NCBI GenBank assembly: GCA_937896495.1
Contig: CALBNQ010000001.1
Location: 1-12,615 of the forward strand
Length of the DNA: 12,615 nucleotides
Reading direction: 5' to 3'
Origin: an uncultured archaeon
GTDB taxonomy: Archaea; Thermoproteota; Nitrososphaeria; Nitrososphaerales; Nitrosopumilaceae
The position numbers and the translations under genes were made by a program. The notes under the pieces were generated by a model, which was not told the DNA's origin, searched no databases, and saw only the letters and a list, made by a program, of their open reading frames with translations. This document shows, piece after piece, positions 6,151 to 12,615 of the stretch; the first letter of the stretch is position 1; each line of letters starts with the position of its first letter.

Positions 6151-9100
6151 TTAGAGTTTCTCCTTTATGAGCAATCTTGGGGCAACATTAAGACTTTGCA
6201 TTTCTTGTAATAATAATTTGAACGCATATGCTACAGAAACTGAAGAAACTTTAGCTTTATCACCACAAACTCTACAAACGTATTTTCTTTGTTTGACATC
6301 ATGGTATGCTACAAGACCACATCTTTCACATACGAAAACATCAGATTTATCAGATTCATCAAGTAATCTGTCTTTTAGAATCATTGAAGCACCATATGCA
6401 ATCAAACAGTCTCTTTCCATTTCTCCAAATCTTAAACCACCGCCTCTTGCTCGTCCTTCAGTTGGTTGTTTGGTTAACATTTGTACTTGTCCACGTGCTC
6501 TTGCATGAATTTTGTCAGCTACCATGTGATGAAGTTTTTGATAATAAACAATTCCAATGAAGACCTCTACTGGAAATGCTTTTCCAGTTCTACCATCATA
6601 CATTATTTCTTTACCAGAATATTTAAAATCGTGTGCATCCATTACTTGTTTTACTTCATCCATTTTTTCTCCAACAAATGCTGAACCATCAAATCTTTTT
6701 CCACGTAATGATGCAGATTTTCCACAAATAGATTCCATCATCATTCCTACAGTCATTCTTGAAGGGAATGCATGAGGATTAATCAAAACATCAGGAGACA
6801 TTCCATTTTCAGTGTATGGTAAATCTTCTGCTTTTGCTAAAATTCCAAGAATACCTTTTTGTCCATGTCTTGATGCAAATTTATCTCCGATTTCAGGAAT
6901 ACGCATATCTCTTGCTCTAATTTTATACATTTTACCACCTTCATTTGATTGAGTCATAACAACAGTATCTACAACTCCTGCTTCTGAAGGTCTTACACCA
7001 ATTGAAGTATCTCTTCTATAAGGACCAGTCGATTCGAATTCTCTATATTCTTCCATAAATCGTGGAGGACTAGTTTTTCCAATTAAAATATCTCCACCTT
7101 TAACTGGTGATTCTGATGCAACAACACCATCCTCTTCAAGTAATCGATATGCACGTTCACCTTTGTAACCTCTAATATTATCTTCAGCGTTTGGAATTTC
7201 AAAGTTATCACGCATTCCACCAGGATATTGCTTTGCTTCAGCATCATAAATTCTAAAGAAGAAAGTTCTACCCAATCCTCTATCTACAGATGATTTACTA
7301 AGTACGATTGCATCTTCAATATTGTAACCATCAAATGGCAATACTGCAACAACACAATTCTGACCAGCAGGTCTATCCTCTAATCCTAAAAGTTTCATTG
7401 CTTTAGTGTTAACTGCTGGAACCTGTGGATACAACATAAAGTGCTGTCTAACATAGGTACTAGTATTCATCATAGGTGTTGAAAATCCTAAACTCTGTTT
7501 TGCCATTGCAGATTCATAGGTATTTCTTGGAGACTGGTTATGCTCAGGATATGGGATGATAGAAGCTCCTGCACCCAATATTGCAGGTGGGAAAACTTCC
7601 AAGTGAGTGTGTTTTTTTGCATCTTTTTCATCTAATGTAACATAACAATTTTCTTCTTCATTTGCATCAATCATTTCTAAAACACCCATTCTCAAAAGAT
7701 CAGTCCAAGAAACTAATTTTTTAGAAATTTTATCTAATAATTCCTGAGTAAGTAATGGTTTGTTATCTTTAATAATTATCAAAGGTCGTAAAACTCGTCC
7801 GGCATTACAATTAACATATAATCTTCTAGTTGAACCTTCAACATCAGATTTATGGAATGATACACCCACATGAGGATGTATTTTTGAATCTCTTCGGAGT
7901 TCACGTAATTTTTCAGCTAATTCTTCACCAACTTTGTAATATCCAATTAAGCGACCATCAACAAAAATTCGTGTTCCATCTTTTTTCAAGTCTTCTTTAG
8001 CATCAAAGAAATGTACAGTTCCAAGATCATACAGTTTCTCAACAATTTCTTCAGAAGGAACATTAACAGAAATAATTCCAGATAATGCAAGATTTTTGAC
8101 CAAGCCACAGTTGGAACCTTCAGGTGTTTCACTTGGACAAATTCTTCCAAAGTGTGTTGCATGCAAATCTCTTGCTTCAAAGTTTGGTTGAGTTCTACTA
8201 AGTGGTGATTGGATTCTTCTCAAGTGACTGATTGTTGAAAGATAATTTGTTCTATCAAGCAACTGAGTAACACCTACACGACCTCGTCCCCAGTTTCCTG
8301 TTGCAATAGCATTGTTTAGTTTATCAGTAATGATTCCAGGACGTATTGCCGCAGCTACTGCGTTAATTCCACGTTTTTGTCCGGATCTTTCTAATTGGTA
8401 TTTCATATCTCTTACCAAATTTCTAAATGCAGTTCTAAACAAATCTGCTAACATTTGTCCTGCAAATTTGATTACTTTGTTTCCATAGTGGTCTTTATCA
8501 TCAGGTCTAATCCAACCAAGTTTTAATTCTAATAATTTACAAGCAGCTTCACCCAAAAATTGAGCTTTTTCTTTTCTATTTTCAGGATGTTTTCCTAAAT
8601 GAGGTAATAGACCCCAATCAAGTAAAGTTTCAGCACGTTTTATTTGGAATTCTTCTAACATTCCAGGAGCAATTCTTTTACTGATATAGACAATAGCATC
8701 TTTTGCAGTTGGAACATCTCCAGCTTTTTCAAATGAGGCCTCTAGCTCATCTTGAAGTTCGTCAACTAGCGAAACTGCTGCTGCAATTTCTCTATCAGAT
8801 TCTAGTCCAAGGGCTCTCATTAAAGTGACAACAGGAATATCAACAGGGGAACCAGGAATTCTAGCAACAATTAATCCATCATTTTTCATAACAAGTTCTA
8901 ATTTTGCACGGTATCCAACAATTGAAGAATATACTTTAGCTTTGAAAACAATATTTCCGCCAACAGTTTCTCTATCTACAATAATTTTATTGTAAGAAAG
9001 ATCCTCTAATCCAACAATTACTCTTTCAGAACCATTGATGATGAAATAACCACCAGGATCATTTGGATCTTCGCCATGTTCAACTAATTTTTGAGTTGAG

Positions 9101-9498
9101 AAATTGTGTAAAATACATGCGTTTGATTTTGCCATTACTGGTACGTCACCAATATGAACAAATCTAGATTCCAAAATTTTTCCATCTTCTACAACACTTG
9201 CTTCCATCATAACTGGTGCAGAATATGAAACATTTCTCAATCTTGCCTCAGCTGGTGTAATATGAGTAATAGAACCATCAAGTTCCATCATTCTTGGTTG
9301 TTGAAGTTTAACTTTACCTAGTTGAATTTTGTAAGGGTATTCAGCATTTTCAATATCAATTTGTCCAACTTCATTAATGATGCTTTGAAGTCCTCGTTCT
9401 AAAAATTCATCAAAAGAGTTTAGGTGTTGTCGTGCAATACCTTCTCGTTTAAGAATATCCTGAATTACAGGCCAACGTTTTGTTGAAGGATCAACCAT
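6151..9498 (-). CDS. rpoB: DNA-directed RNA polymerase subunit B (unsplit)
   Basis: This is the second-largest RNA polymerase subunit, which with subunit A forms the active-site cleft. It is a single 1115-residue chain, not split into B' and B'' as in many euryarchaea. Recognisable elements in order: the SETPEGSNCGLVKN segment from 456, SPRNTYESAMAKQSLG, DGYNIEDAIVLSK from D723, GDKFASRHGQKG at 871-882 with the active-site-proximal lysines, and KQPTEGRARGGGLRFGEMERD. A C-terminal zinc site that packs against the clamp is formed by C1057, C1060, C1075 and C1078. The ATG at 9498 overlaps the rpoH stop by one base (TAATG), and rpoA begins 1 nt after its stop. The gene looks intact and ordinary. 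Confidence 0.98.
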   Translation of the reverse strand: MVDPSTKRWPVIQDILKREGIARQHLNSFDEFLERGLQSIINEVGQIDIENAEYPYKIQLGKVKLQQPRMMELDGSITHITPAEARLRNVSYSAPVMMEASVVEDGKILESRFVHIGDVPVMAKSNACILHNFSTQKLVEHGEDPNDPGGYFIINGSERVIVGLEDLSYNKIIVDRETVGGNIVFKAKVYSSIVGYRAKLELVMKNDGLIVARIPGSPVDIPVVTLMRALGLESDREIAAAVSLVDELQDELEASFEKAGDVPTAKDAIVYISKRIAPGMLEEFQIKRAETLLDWGLLPHLGKHPENRKEKAQFLGEAACKLLELKLGWIRPDDKDHYGNKVIKFAGQMLADLFRTAFRNLVRDMKYQLERSGQKRGINAVAAAIRPGIITDKLNNAIATGNWGRGRVGVTQLLDRTNYLSTISHLRRIQSPLSRTQPNFEARDLHATHFGRICPSETPEGSNCGLVKNLALSGIISVNVPSEEIVEKLYDLGTVHFFDAKEDLKKDGTRIFVDGRLIGYYKVGEELAEKLRELRRDSKIHPHVGVSFHKSDVEGSTRRLYVNCNAGRVLRPLIIIKDNKPLLTQELLDKISKKLVSWTDLLRMGVLEMIDANEEENCYVTLDEKDAKKHTHLEVFPPAILGAGASIIPYPEHNQSPRNTYESAMAKQSLGFSTPMMNTSTYVRQHFMLYPQVPAVNTKAMKLLGLEDRPAGQNCVVAVLPFDGYNIEDAIVLSKSSVDRGLGRTFFFRIYDAEAKQYPGGMRDNFEIPNAEDNIRGYKGERAYRLLEEDGVVASESPVKGGDILIGKTSPPRFMEEYREFESTGPYRRDTSIGVRPSEAGVVDTVVMTQSNEGGKMYKIRARDMRIPEIGDKFASRHGQKGILGILAKAEDLPYTENGMSPDVLINPHAFPSRMTVGMMMESICGKSASLRGKRFDGSAFVGEKMDEVKQVMDAHDFKYSGKEIMYDGRTGKAFPVEVFIGIVYYQKLHHMVADKIHARARGQVQMLTKQPTEGRARGGGLRFGEMERDCLIAYGASMILKDRLLDESDKSDVFVCERCGLVAYHDVKQRKYVCRVCGDKAKVSSVSVAYAFKLLLQEMQSLNVAPRLLIKEKL

Positions 9499-9749
9499 TA
9501 GATTTCCACCACATAACGATAGTAAAGACTGGTTCCAGCAGTTGGACTTTTTCTAGTAATTTTTATCATATCACCAGGTTTTACACCAAGTCCCAAAATT
9601 GCAGGATCATTTACAAAAATTAATGGTAACTCAGTTGGTTTACAATTGTATTTTTTTAAAATTTCTTCAGCTTCTTGTTTTGAAATGATTTCATGTTTTG
9701 GAACATAAACATGATCAGGTACAAGTACTTGATTTTTCTTAGTTGCCAT
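9498..9749 (-). CDS. rpoH: DNA-directed RNA polymerase subunit H
   Basis: A small 83-residue subunit, homologous to the C-terminal domain of eukaryotic Rpb5, which sits at the downstream DNA side of the polymerase. Family hallmarks are VLVPDHVYVPKHEIIS at about 8-23, the helix KQEAEEILKKY at 24-34, LPLIFVNDPA at 41-50, and the C-terminal GVKPGDMIKITRKSPTAG (55-72) ending in YYRYVVEI. It is the first gene of the polymerase operon. The ATG at 9749 has a strong GGAGGT Shine-Dalgarno site 7 nt upstream. A tiny in-frame upstream ORF ends with TAA immediately before the ATG. The order rpoH-rpoB-rpoA is the usual archaeal one. Confidence 0.96.
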   Translation of the reverse strand: MATKKNQVLVPDHVYVPKHEIISKQEAEEILKKYNCKPTELPLIFVNDPAILGLGVKPGDMIKITRKSPTAGTSLYYRYVVEI

Positions 9750-9773
9750 TTACATAACCTCCACGAAGAACAT
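9750..9773 (-). other. 7-codon upstream ORF abutting rpoH
   Basis: On the minus strand ATG at 9773 opens a frame encoding MFFVEVM, then TAA at 9752-9750, directly followed by the rpoH ATG at 9749. It is in the same frame as rpoH and its codons contain the rpoH Shine-Dalgarno site. It has no clear ribosome-binding site of its own. It could be chance or a leader peptide affecting rpoH initiation. Confidence 0.2.
9757..9762 (-). promoter_or_regulatory. strong Shine-Dalgarno site of rpoH
   Basis: GGAGGT on the minus strand (9762-9757) is complementary to the 3' end of archaeal 16S rRNA and lies 7 nt before the rpoH ATG. It implies that the rpoH mRNA has a leader, unlike the divergent PEFG genes. 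Confidence 0.7.
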
Positions 9774-9824
9774 TAAATGTAATAGTAAAGAAAACACACA
9801 AACTGTCAAAAATTCACGCTCAGG

Positions 9825-9837
9825 TTAATATATATCT
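9825..9837 (-). promoter_or_regulatory. candidate promoter of the rpoH-rpoB-rpoA-LSM operon
   Basis: The minus strand reads GATATATATTAAC here, the best TATA-like element on this strand upstream of rpoH. With the usual spacing of about 26 nt from the box centre, transcription would begin near 9804 and leave a leader of about 55 nt that contains the Shine-Dalgarno site. A second AT-rich box on the minus strand near 9868-9880 is an alternative. Confidence 0.4.
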
Positions 9838-9843
9838 AATCTG

Positions 9844-9860
9844 AATTTCGTTAGGAAATT
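9844..9860. repeat. short palindrome in the divergent promoter region
   Basis: AATTTC at 9844-9849 and GAAATT at 9855-9860 form a perfect 6-bp inverted repeat around a 5-nt spacer. It lies between the candidate rpoH promoter and the promoter of the first PEFG gene. It could be an operator for a dimeric regulator, but six AT-rich base pairs can arise by chance. Confidence 0.2.
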
Positions 9861-9897
9861 TCAATTTTCTTTTTTAAATATTGTATTTTTCACAACC

Positions 9898-9905
9898 TTA
9901 AATAG
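9898..9905 (+). promoter_or_regulatory. TATA box of PEFG gene 1
   Basis: TTAAATAG begins 30 nt before the ATG at 9928, so the start site would fall at or next to the start codon (leaderless mRNA). A second AT-rich box (TTTTTAAATATT, about 9871-9882) could give a transcript that includes a GAGGA element at 9914-9918, so a leadered form is possible too. Confidence 0.5.
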
Positions 9906-9927
9906 TAAAAATAGAGGATTAAAGTTG

Positions 9928-10797
9928 ATGAGAACAAATGCCATAACATTTGTCTTATATATAATTTTGATTACAAGTGTTGGTGTATCACCAGTATTTG
10001 GACAAATTCAAAGTTCAATCACAGTCATTACTGACAAGTCATCATATACAGAAGGAGAATTAATTACAATTACAGGAGAAGTTAGTGAAATAATAGGTAA
10101 AGAGCAAGTAACTATTGTTGTTAAATCACCTAAAGGAAACTTGGTGGCAATTGCACAGATACAAGTTGGTGCAGATAAAAAATTCAGTACCGAGATAACT
10201 TCTGGTGGAGCATTAATGAAAACAGATGGGACATATACCATTACAGTTCAATATGGAACACAAAATAGATCAGCTGAAATATCCTTTGAATTTAAAGGAA
10301 TTTCAAAATCAATAGAAGAGATAGTAATAATTGAGGATAATTCACAAATAGAGGAGATCACATCAAAGGTTACAGATACAACAATTTCAGTGTTAAATTC
10401 TGATGACTTGGTAAAATATGAAATCACAAATGGGAAAATTCTCAATATCATACCTGATGGTGATGCTAAGTCTCTAATCATATTCATTGAAGCATTGGAT
10501 GATGGGACAATCACATTGACAGTTCCTAGATCAGTTTTAGATTCAACAATTAATGGTGAAGATGATGATTTCTTTGTGCTAGTTGATGGTGAAGAGGTAG
10601 ACTTTGATGAAATTGTATCATTGATAGATAGAACATTAACCATTGAATTCCCAGCAGGTGCAGAAGAAATTGAAATTATTGGAACATTTGTAATTCCAGA
10701 GTTTGGAACCATTGCAGCCATGATTCTAGCAGTAGCAATTATTTCAATAGTTGCAATATCTGCAAAGTCAAGACTCAGTATTGTTCCAAGATATTAA
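9928..10797 (+). CDS. secreted PEFG-CTERM surface protein 1
   Basis: A 289-residue exported protein, probably anchored at the cell surface; its exact function is unknown. A signal peptide covers 1-25 (hydrophobic core FVLYIILITSVGV, likely cleavage after VFG). Module 1, about 29-124, has a beta-sandwich-like pattern: an SYTEGELITITGEV strand, SPKGNLVAIAQIQV, and TDGTYTITVQYG. An acidic linker (about 127-160) follows. Module 2, about 163-253, ends with VLVDGEE and IEFPAGAEEIEIIGT and is shared with gene 3. PEFG is at 257-260, then a helix of about 18 residues and a basic tail (KSRLSIVPRY). This is a PEFG-CTERM signal, expected to be processed by an archaeosortase/exosortase-family enzyme not encoded here. 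The ATG at 9928 is preferred over an in-frame TTG at 9925. It is divergent from rpoH. Confidence 0.88.
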   Translation: MRTNAITFVLYIILITSVGVSPVFGQIQSSITVITDKSSYTEGELITITGEVSEIIGKEQVTIVVKSPKGNLVAIAQIQVGADKKFSTEITSGGALMKTDGTYTITVQYGTQNRSAEISFEFKGISKSIEEIVIIEDNSQIEEITSKVTDTTISVLNSDDLVKYEITNGKILNIIPDGDAKSLIIFIEALDDGTITLTVPRSVLDSTINGEDDDFFVLVDGEEVDFDEIVSLIDRTLTIEFPAGAEEIEIIGTFVIPEFGTIAAMILAVAIISIVAISAKSRLSIVPRY

Positions 10798-10821
10798 CAT
10801 CACAACATTTTTTCATTTTTA
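10672..10821 (+). repeat. 150-bp perfect direct repeat, copy A
   Basis: This stretch of the 3' end of PEFG gene 1, its stop codon and 24 bp of 3' flank is base-for-base identical to 12466-12615 (offset 1794 bp). Upstream of it the similarity falls to about 25 of 30 matching bases and then fades. The second copy is cut by the window edge, so the true repeat may be longer. Confidence 0.97.
10807..10821 (+). terminator. T-rich terminator of PEFG gene 1
   Basis: ATTTTTTCATTTTTA, 10 nt after the stop codon, is typical of archaeal oligo-T terminators. No hairpin is needed or seen. It separates gene 1 from the promoter of gene 2. Confidence 0.55.
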
Positions 10822-10828
10822 AACATAC

Positions 10829-10836
10829 ATAAATAC
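10829..10836 (+). promoter_or_regulatory. TATA box of PEFG gene 2
   Basis: ATAAATAC begins exactly 30 nt before the ATG at 10859, predicting a leaderless transcript. There is no Shine-Dalgarno site in the interval. The context TACATAAATA(C/G)TGA is shared with the gene 3 promoter. Confidence 0.6.
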
Positions 10837-10858
10837 TGAGAAACTTTATTCAAGTAAG

Positions 10859-11719
10859 ATGAATTTTAACCATTCAACACGATTAATGGGGATAGCTCTG
10901 ATGGCAATAGCATTAATGTCAGTAACTTCGGTTAACCAAGACGTTTTTGCACAAAGTTCAGGAATGTCATTAACTGCTACAGCAGCAGAGGGATCAAACA
11001 CTATCTCAATTAGTGGAGAAACAGCATCTACATCAACAGATGTTACATTTACTGTCAGAACACCAGACGGTGCAAATGTAGTAGGAGTTGATCAAGTAAC
11101 ACCAGATGCAGATGGTATCTTTGGTACAGAATTCAACTGCTCCAATTGGAAACAAGATGGATTATACACAATAACTGCTCAACAAGGTGAGTCATCATTG
11201 TATACAATAGCACTAAGTGTTGAGGTAAACAATGGAATGACTGTAGAAACATCAGTTATGGATGCTAGTTTTGAAAGTGAAACTGAAACAATCATTACAG
11301 GAGTAACATCAGAAGAGACAGCAGTTGTAGGATTGACCATCACAGCAGATGCTGTTGAAGGATCAGATACAATTGGAATAGCAGGATACACTAGCAAAAC
11401 CAATGAAGATATTACATTTACTGTAACATCACCAAACGGGAATCTAGTTAGTATTAATCAACTCACACCAGAATCTAGCGGAGACTTTGCCACAGATATT
11501 ACAACAGGTGGACCACTATGGTCACAAGATGGAATATACACAGTGGTAGCTCAACAAGGAAGCGGTTCAGCATTCACAGATTCTGTAGAAGTAGAGATAC
11601 TAGATGGATTAGTGGTTCCAGAATTCGGTACAATTGCAGCCATGATTCTAGCAGTAGCAATTATTTCAATAGTTGCAATATCTGCAAAGTCAAGACTCAG
11701 TATTGTTCCAAGATACTAA
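10859..11719 (+). CDS. secreted PEFG-CTERM surface protein 2 (two-module)
   Basis: A 286-residue exported protein of unknown precise role. The signal peptide is at 1-31 (core GIALMAIALMSV, likely cleavage after VFA). The mature part has two copies of the same module, about 37-126 and 159-250, each with the pattern TxTFTV..P.G..V...Q.TP, then DG.YT..AQQG and a closing VEV/VEI strand. By eye about half the aligned positions match, so this is an internal duplication. A linker rich in S, T and E (127-157) separates them. PEFG at 254-257 leads straight into the transmembrane helix and the tail shared with the neighbours. It lacks the LVDGEE/FPAGAE module of genes 1 and 3. One cysteine (C94) is present. 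It probably has its own promoter and terminator. A surface-layer-associated or adhesive role is only a guess. Confidence 0.87.
   Translation: MNFNHSTRLMGIALMAIALMSVTSVNQDVFAQSSGMSLTATAAEGSNTISISGETASTSTDVTFTVRTPDGANVVGVDQVTPDADGIFGTEFNCSNWKQDGLYTITAQQGESSLYTIALSVEVNNGMTVETSVMDASFESETETIITGVTSEETAVVGLTITADAVEGSDTIGIAGYTSKTNEDITFTVTSPNGNLVSINQLTPESSGDFATDITTGGPLWSQDGIYTVVAQQGSGSAFTDSVEVEILDGLVVPEFGTIAAMILAVAIISIVAISAKSRLSIVPRY
10967..11608 (+). repeat. internal duplication of the beta-sandwich-like module
   Basis: Residues 37-126 of the gene 2 product (10967-11236) and 159-250 (11333-11608) align along their length. Shared anchors are ITFTV/VTFTV, the P-x-G turn, QxTP, QDGxYT and AQQG. The copies have diverged clearly at DNA level, so this duplication is much older than the identity of the 3' ends. 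Confidence 0.75.
11633..11715 (+). repeat. 83-bp repeat core, copy B
   Basis: These 83 bp encode the transmembrane helix and basic tail of PEFG protein 2. They are identical to 10711-10793 in gene 1 and 12505-12587 in gene 3, including every synonymous site. Identity breaks sharply at both ends: the upstream Gly-Thr codons differ (GGT ACA against GGA ACC) and the last Tyr codon is TAC instead of TAT. Confidence 0.97.
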
Positions 11720-11728
11720 AAGTAGATA

Positions 11729-11741
11729 TTTTTTATTTTTT
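11729..11741 (+). terminator. T-rich terminator of PEFG gene 2
   Basis: A run of six T, one A and six more T, starting 9 nt after the stop codon. It fits an archaeal oligo-T terminator. Confidence 0.55.
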
Positions 11742-11749
11742 ATATATAC

Positions 11750-11757
11750 ATAAATAG
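11750..11757 (+). promoter_or_regulatory. TATA box of PEFG gene 3
   Basis: ATAAATAG begins 32 nt before the ATG at 11782, predicting a leader of at most a few bases. It closely resembles the gene 2 box and its flanks. Confidence 0.6.
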
Positions 11758-11781
11758 TGAATACTGTAGGTTTGAAACAAG

Positions 11782-12591
11782 ATGAATAGCAACACATCAT
11801 TAACGTTACTAGCTGTTTTAGCTGTCGTTGGTACCATGACTGTGTCTTCAGCATATGCTGAATCAGATTTACCATTTGCAATAGAATCTGATAGTACAAC
11901 ATACAATCATGATAGTACAATTACAGTTACAGGCAGTATAGCAAATGTGATTCCAGGAAATGTACCAGTTACAGTTACAGTGATAAATTCATTGAACTCT
12001 ATCGTCAGCATTGATCAAATCGATGTTGCAAACGATGGAACCTTTGAAACCTCATTTAACACAGCAGGTGCACTATGGAAATATGATGGAACATACACCA
12101 TTAAGGCAAACTATGGCAGTCTAAAAGACAAAGTTCTAGTTATGCTTGAAGGTGGGGTTACTGCAAAAAGTACAACCACTGCAACTCCAACAAGTGATTG
12201 TGGAGCAAATGAAGTATCAGCTGATGGAAATTGTATTCCATACAGTATTTCAGGCGGAATGGTAACTAGTGCAGCAATCAATACAGATGACAATTCAATT
12301 ATCATCAACATTAATTCAAATGATGATGGTGTACTAACTGTCACTCCTTCAGAATCCACTCAAGAAGGTATCTTCATGGTACTAGTTGATGGTGAGGAAG
12401 CTGATGATGTGGAAATTAACGGTAATACAGTTACAGTTGAGTTCCCAGCAGGTGCAGAACAAGTAGAAATTATTGGAACATTTGTAATTCCAGAGTTTGG
12501 AACCATTGCAGCCATGATTCTAGCAGTAGCAATTATTTCAATAGTTGCAATATCTGCAAAGTCAAGACTCAGTATTGTTCCAAGATATTAA
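11782..12591 (+). CDS. secreted PEFG-CTERM surface protein 3
   Basis: A 269-residue exported protein of unknown precise role. The signal peptide is 1-26 (core LTLLAVLAVVG, cleavage after AYA). Module 1, about 31-125, matches module 1 of protein 1: STTYNHDSTITVTGSI, then VSIDQIDVANDGTFET, then KYDGTYTIKANYG. A T/S-rich linker (128-138) leads to a small C140-x10-C151 segment (CGANEVSADGNC) that could form a disulfide. Module 2, about 155-233, matches the second module of protein 1, with DDGVLTVT, MVLVDGEE and VEFPAGAEQVEIIGT. PEFG is at 237-240, followed by the same helix and tail. The ATG at 11782 is set by the signal peptide and the TATA spacing. Its domain order is that of protein 1, plus the cysteine insert, so these two are the closest pair. 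Confidence 0.88.
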   Translation: MNSNTSLTLLAVLAVVGTMTVSSAYAESDLPFAIESDSTTYNHDSTITVTGSIANVIPGNVPVTVTVINSLNSIVSIDQIDVANDGTFETSFNTAGALWKYDGTYTIKANYGSLKDKVLVMLEGGVTAKSTTTATPTSDCGANEVSADGNCIPYSISGGMVTSAAINTDDNSIIININSNDDGVLTVTPSESTQEGIFMVLVDGEEADDVEINGNTVTVEFPAGAEQVEIIGTFVIPEFGTIAAMILAVAIISIVAISAKSRLSIVPRY

Positions 12592-12615
12592 CATCACAAC
12601 ATTTTTTCATTTTTA
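12466..12615 (+). repeat. 150-bp perfect direct repeat, copy C (cut by window end)
   Basis: Identical to 10672-10821 at every base. It includes the PEFG helix and tail, the TAA stop and the first 24 bp of 3' flank. Because identity runs to the last base of the window, its right boundary is unknown. Confidence 0.97.
12601..12615 (+). terminator. T-rich terminator of PEFG gene 3
   Basis: ATTTTTTCATTTTTA follows the stop codon and is the same sequence as after gene 1. It probably ends the gene 3 transcript. Confidence 0.5.

Noticed and set aside
6167..6775. Several overlapping plus-strand ORFs of 67-113 codons opposite the 3' end of rpoB
   Set aside because: They are opposite highly conserved rpoB sequence, overlap each other in different frames and have no family features. 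They are shadow frames.
2349..9498. Possible introns, inteins or frameshifts in rpoA and rpoB
   Set aside because: Both frames are continuous, lengths are normal and the catalytic and zinc motifs are uninterrupted.
10248..10721. A 157-codon minus-strand ORF opposite PEFG gene 1
   Set aside because: The plus-strand reading has a signal peptide, modules and a PEFG anchor. The minus frame is a Ser/Ile-rich mirror with no motif.
10672..12615. Repeats as a CRISPR array or insertion sequence
   Set aside because: The repeats are 3' ends of coding genes spaced about 0.9 kb apart. There are no short regular spacers, transposase, terminal inverted repeats or target-site duplications.

Overview
The window looks like chromosome of an ammonia-oxidising marine Thaumarchaeon (Nitrososphaerota), probably near Nitrosopumilus or Nitrosarchaeum. 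Three things point there. The base composition is strongly AT-rich. RNA polymerase subunit A is one unsplit 1266-residue protein, whereas most other archaea encode separate A' and A'' subunits. The secreted proteins end in a PEFG motif, a transmembrane helix and a basic tail, the PEFG-CTERM sorting signal known from this group. The genus is an inference from gene content; no database was searched.

Left part (1-9749, all minus strand): an information-processing locus. In transcription order it runs rpoH, rpoB, rpoA, an Sm-like (LSM) RNA-binding protein, ribosomal protein L30e, nusA, rps12 (uS12) and rps7 (uS7). rpoH-rpoB-rpoA-LSM are packed with a 1-nt overlap, a 1-nt gap and a 20-nt gap, so they are probably one transcription unit. 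A 171-nt gap (1921-2091) follows. It holds a terminator-like hairpin, a TATA-like box usable in both directions, and a possible 27-codon ORF on the plus strand. L30e-nusA-rps12-rps7 then form a second unit, with Shine-Dalgarno sites embedded in the ends of the upstream genes. rps12 must start at a TTG codon.

Divergent junction (9750-9927): this contains the minus-strand rpoH promoter and ribosome-binding site, a 7-codon in-frame upstream ORF that ends right at the rpoH ATG, a small palindrome, and the plus-strand promoter of the first surface-protein gene.

Right part (9928-12615, plus strand): three tandem genes for secreted PEFG-CTERM proteins. Each has a signal peptide, one or two copies of the same beta-sandwich-like module, and the same C-terminal anchor. 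Each has its own TATA box 30-32 nt before its ATG (so nearly leaderless mRNAs), and a T-rich tract after its stop. The last 83 bp of coding sequence before the stop are identical in all three genes, including synonymous positions. Genes 1 and 3 share 150 bp of perfect identity that runs through the stop codon into the 3' flank, up to the window edge. This suggests recent duplication or ongoing gene conversion in a surface-protein array that probably continues to the right.
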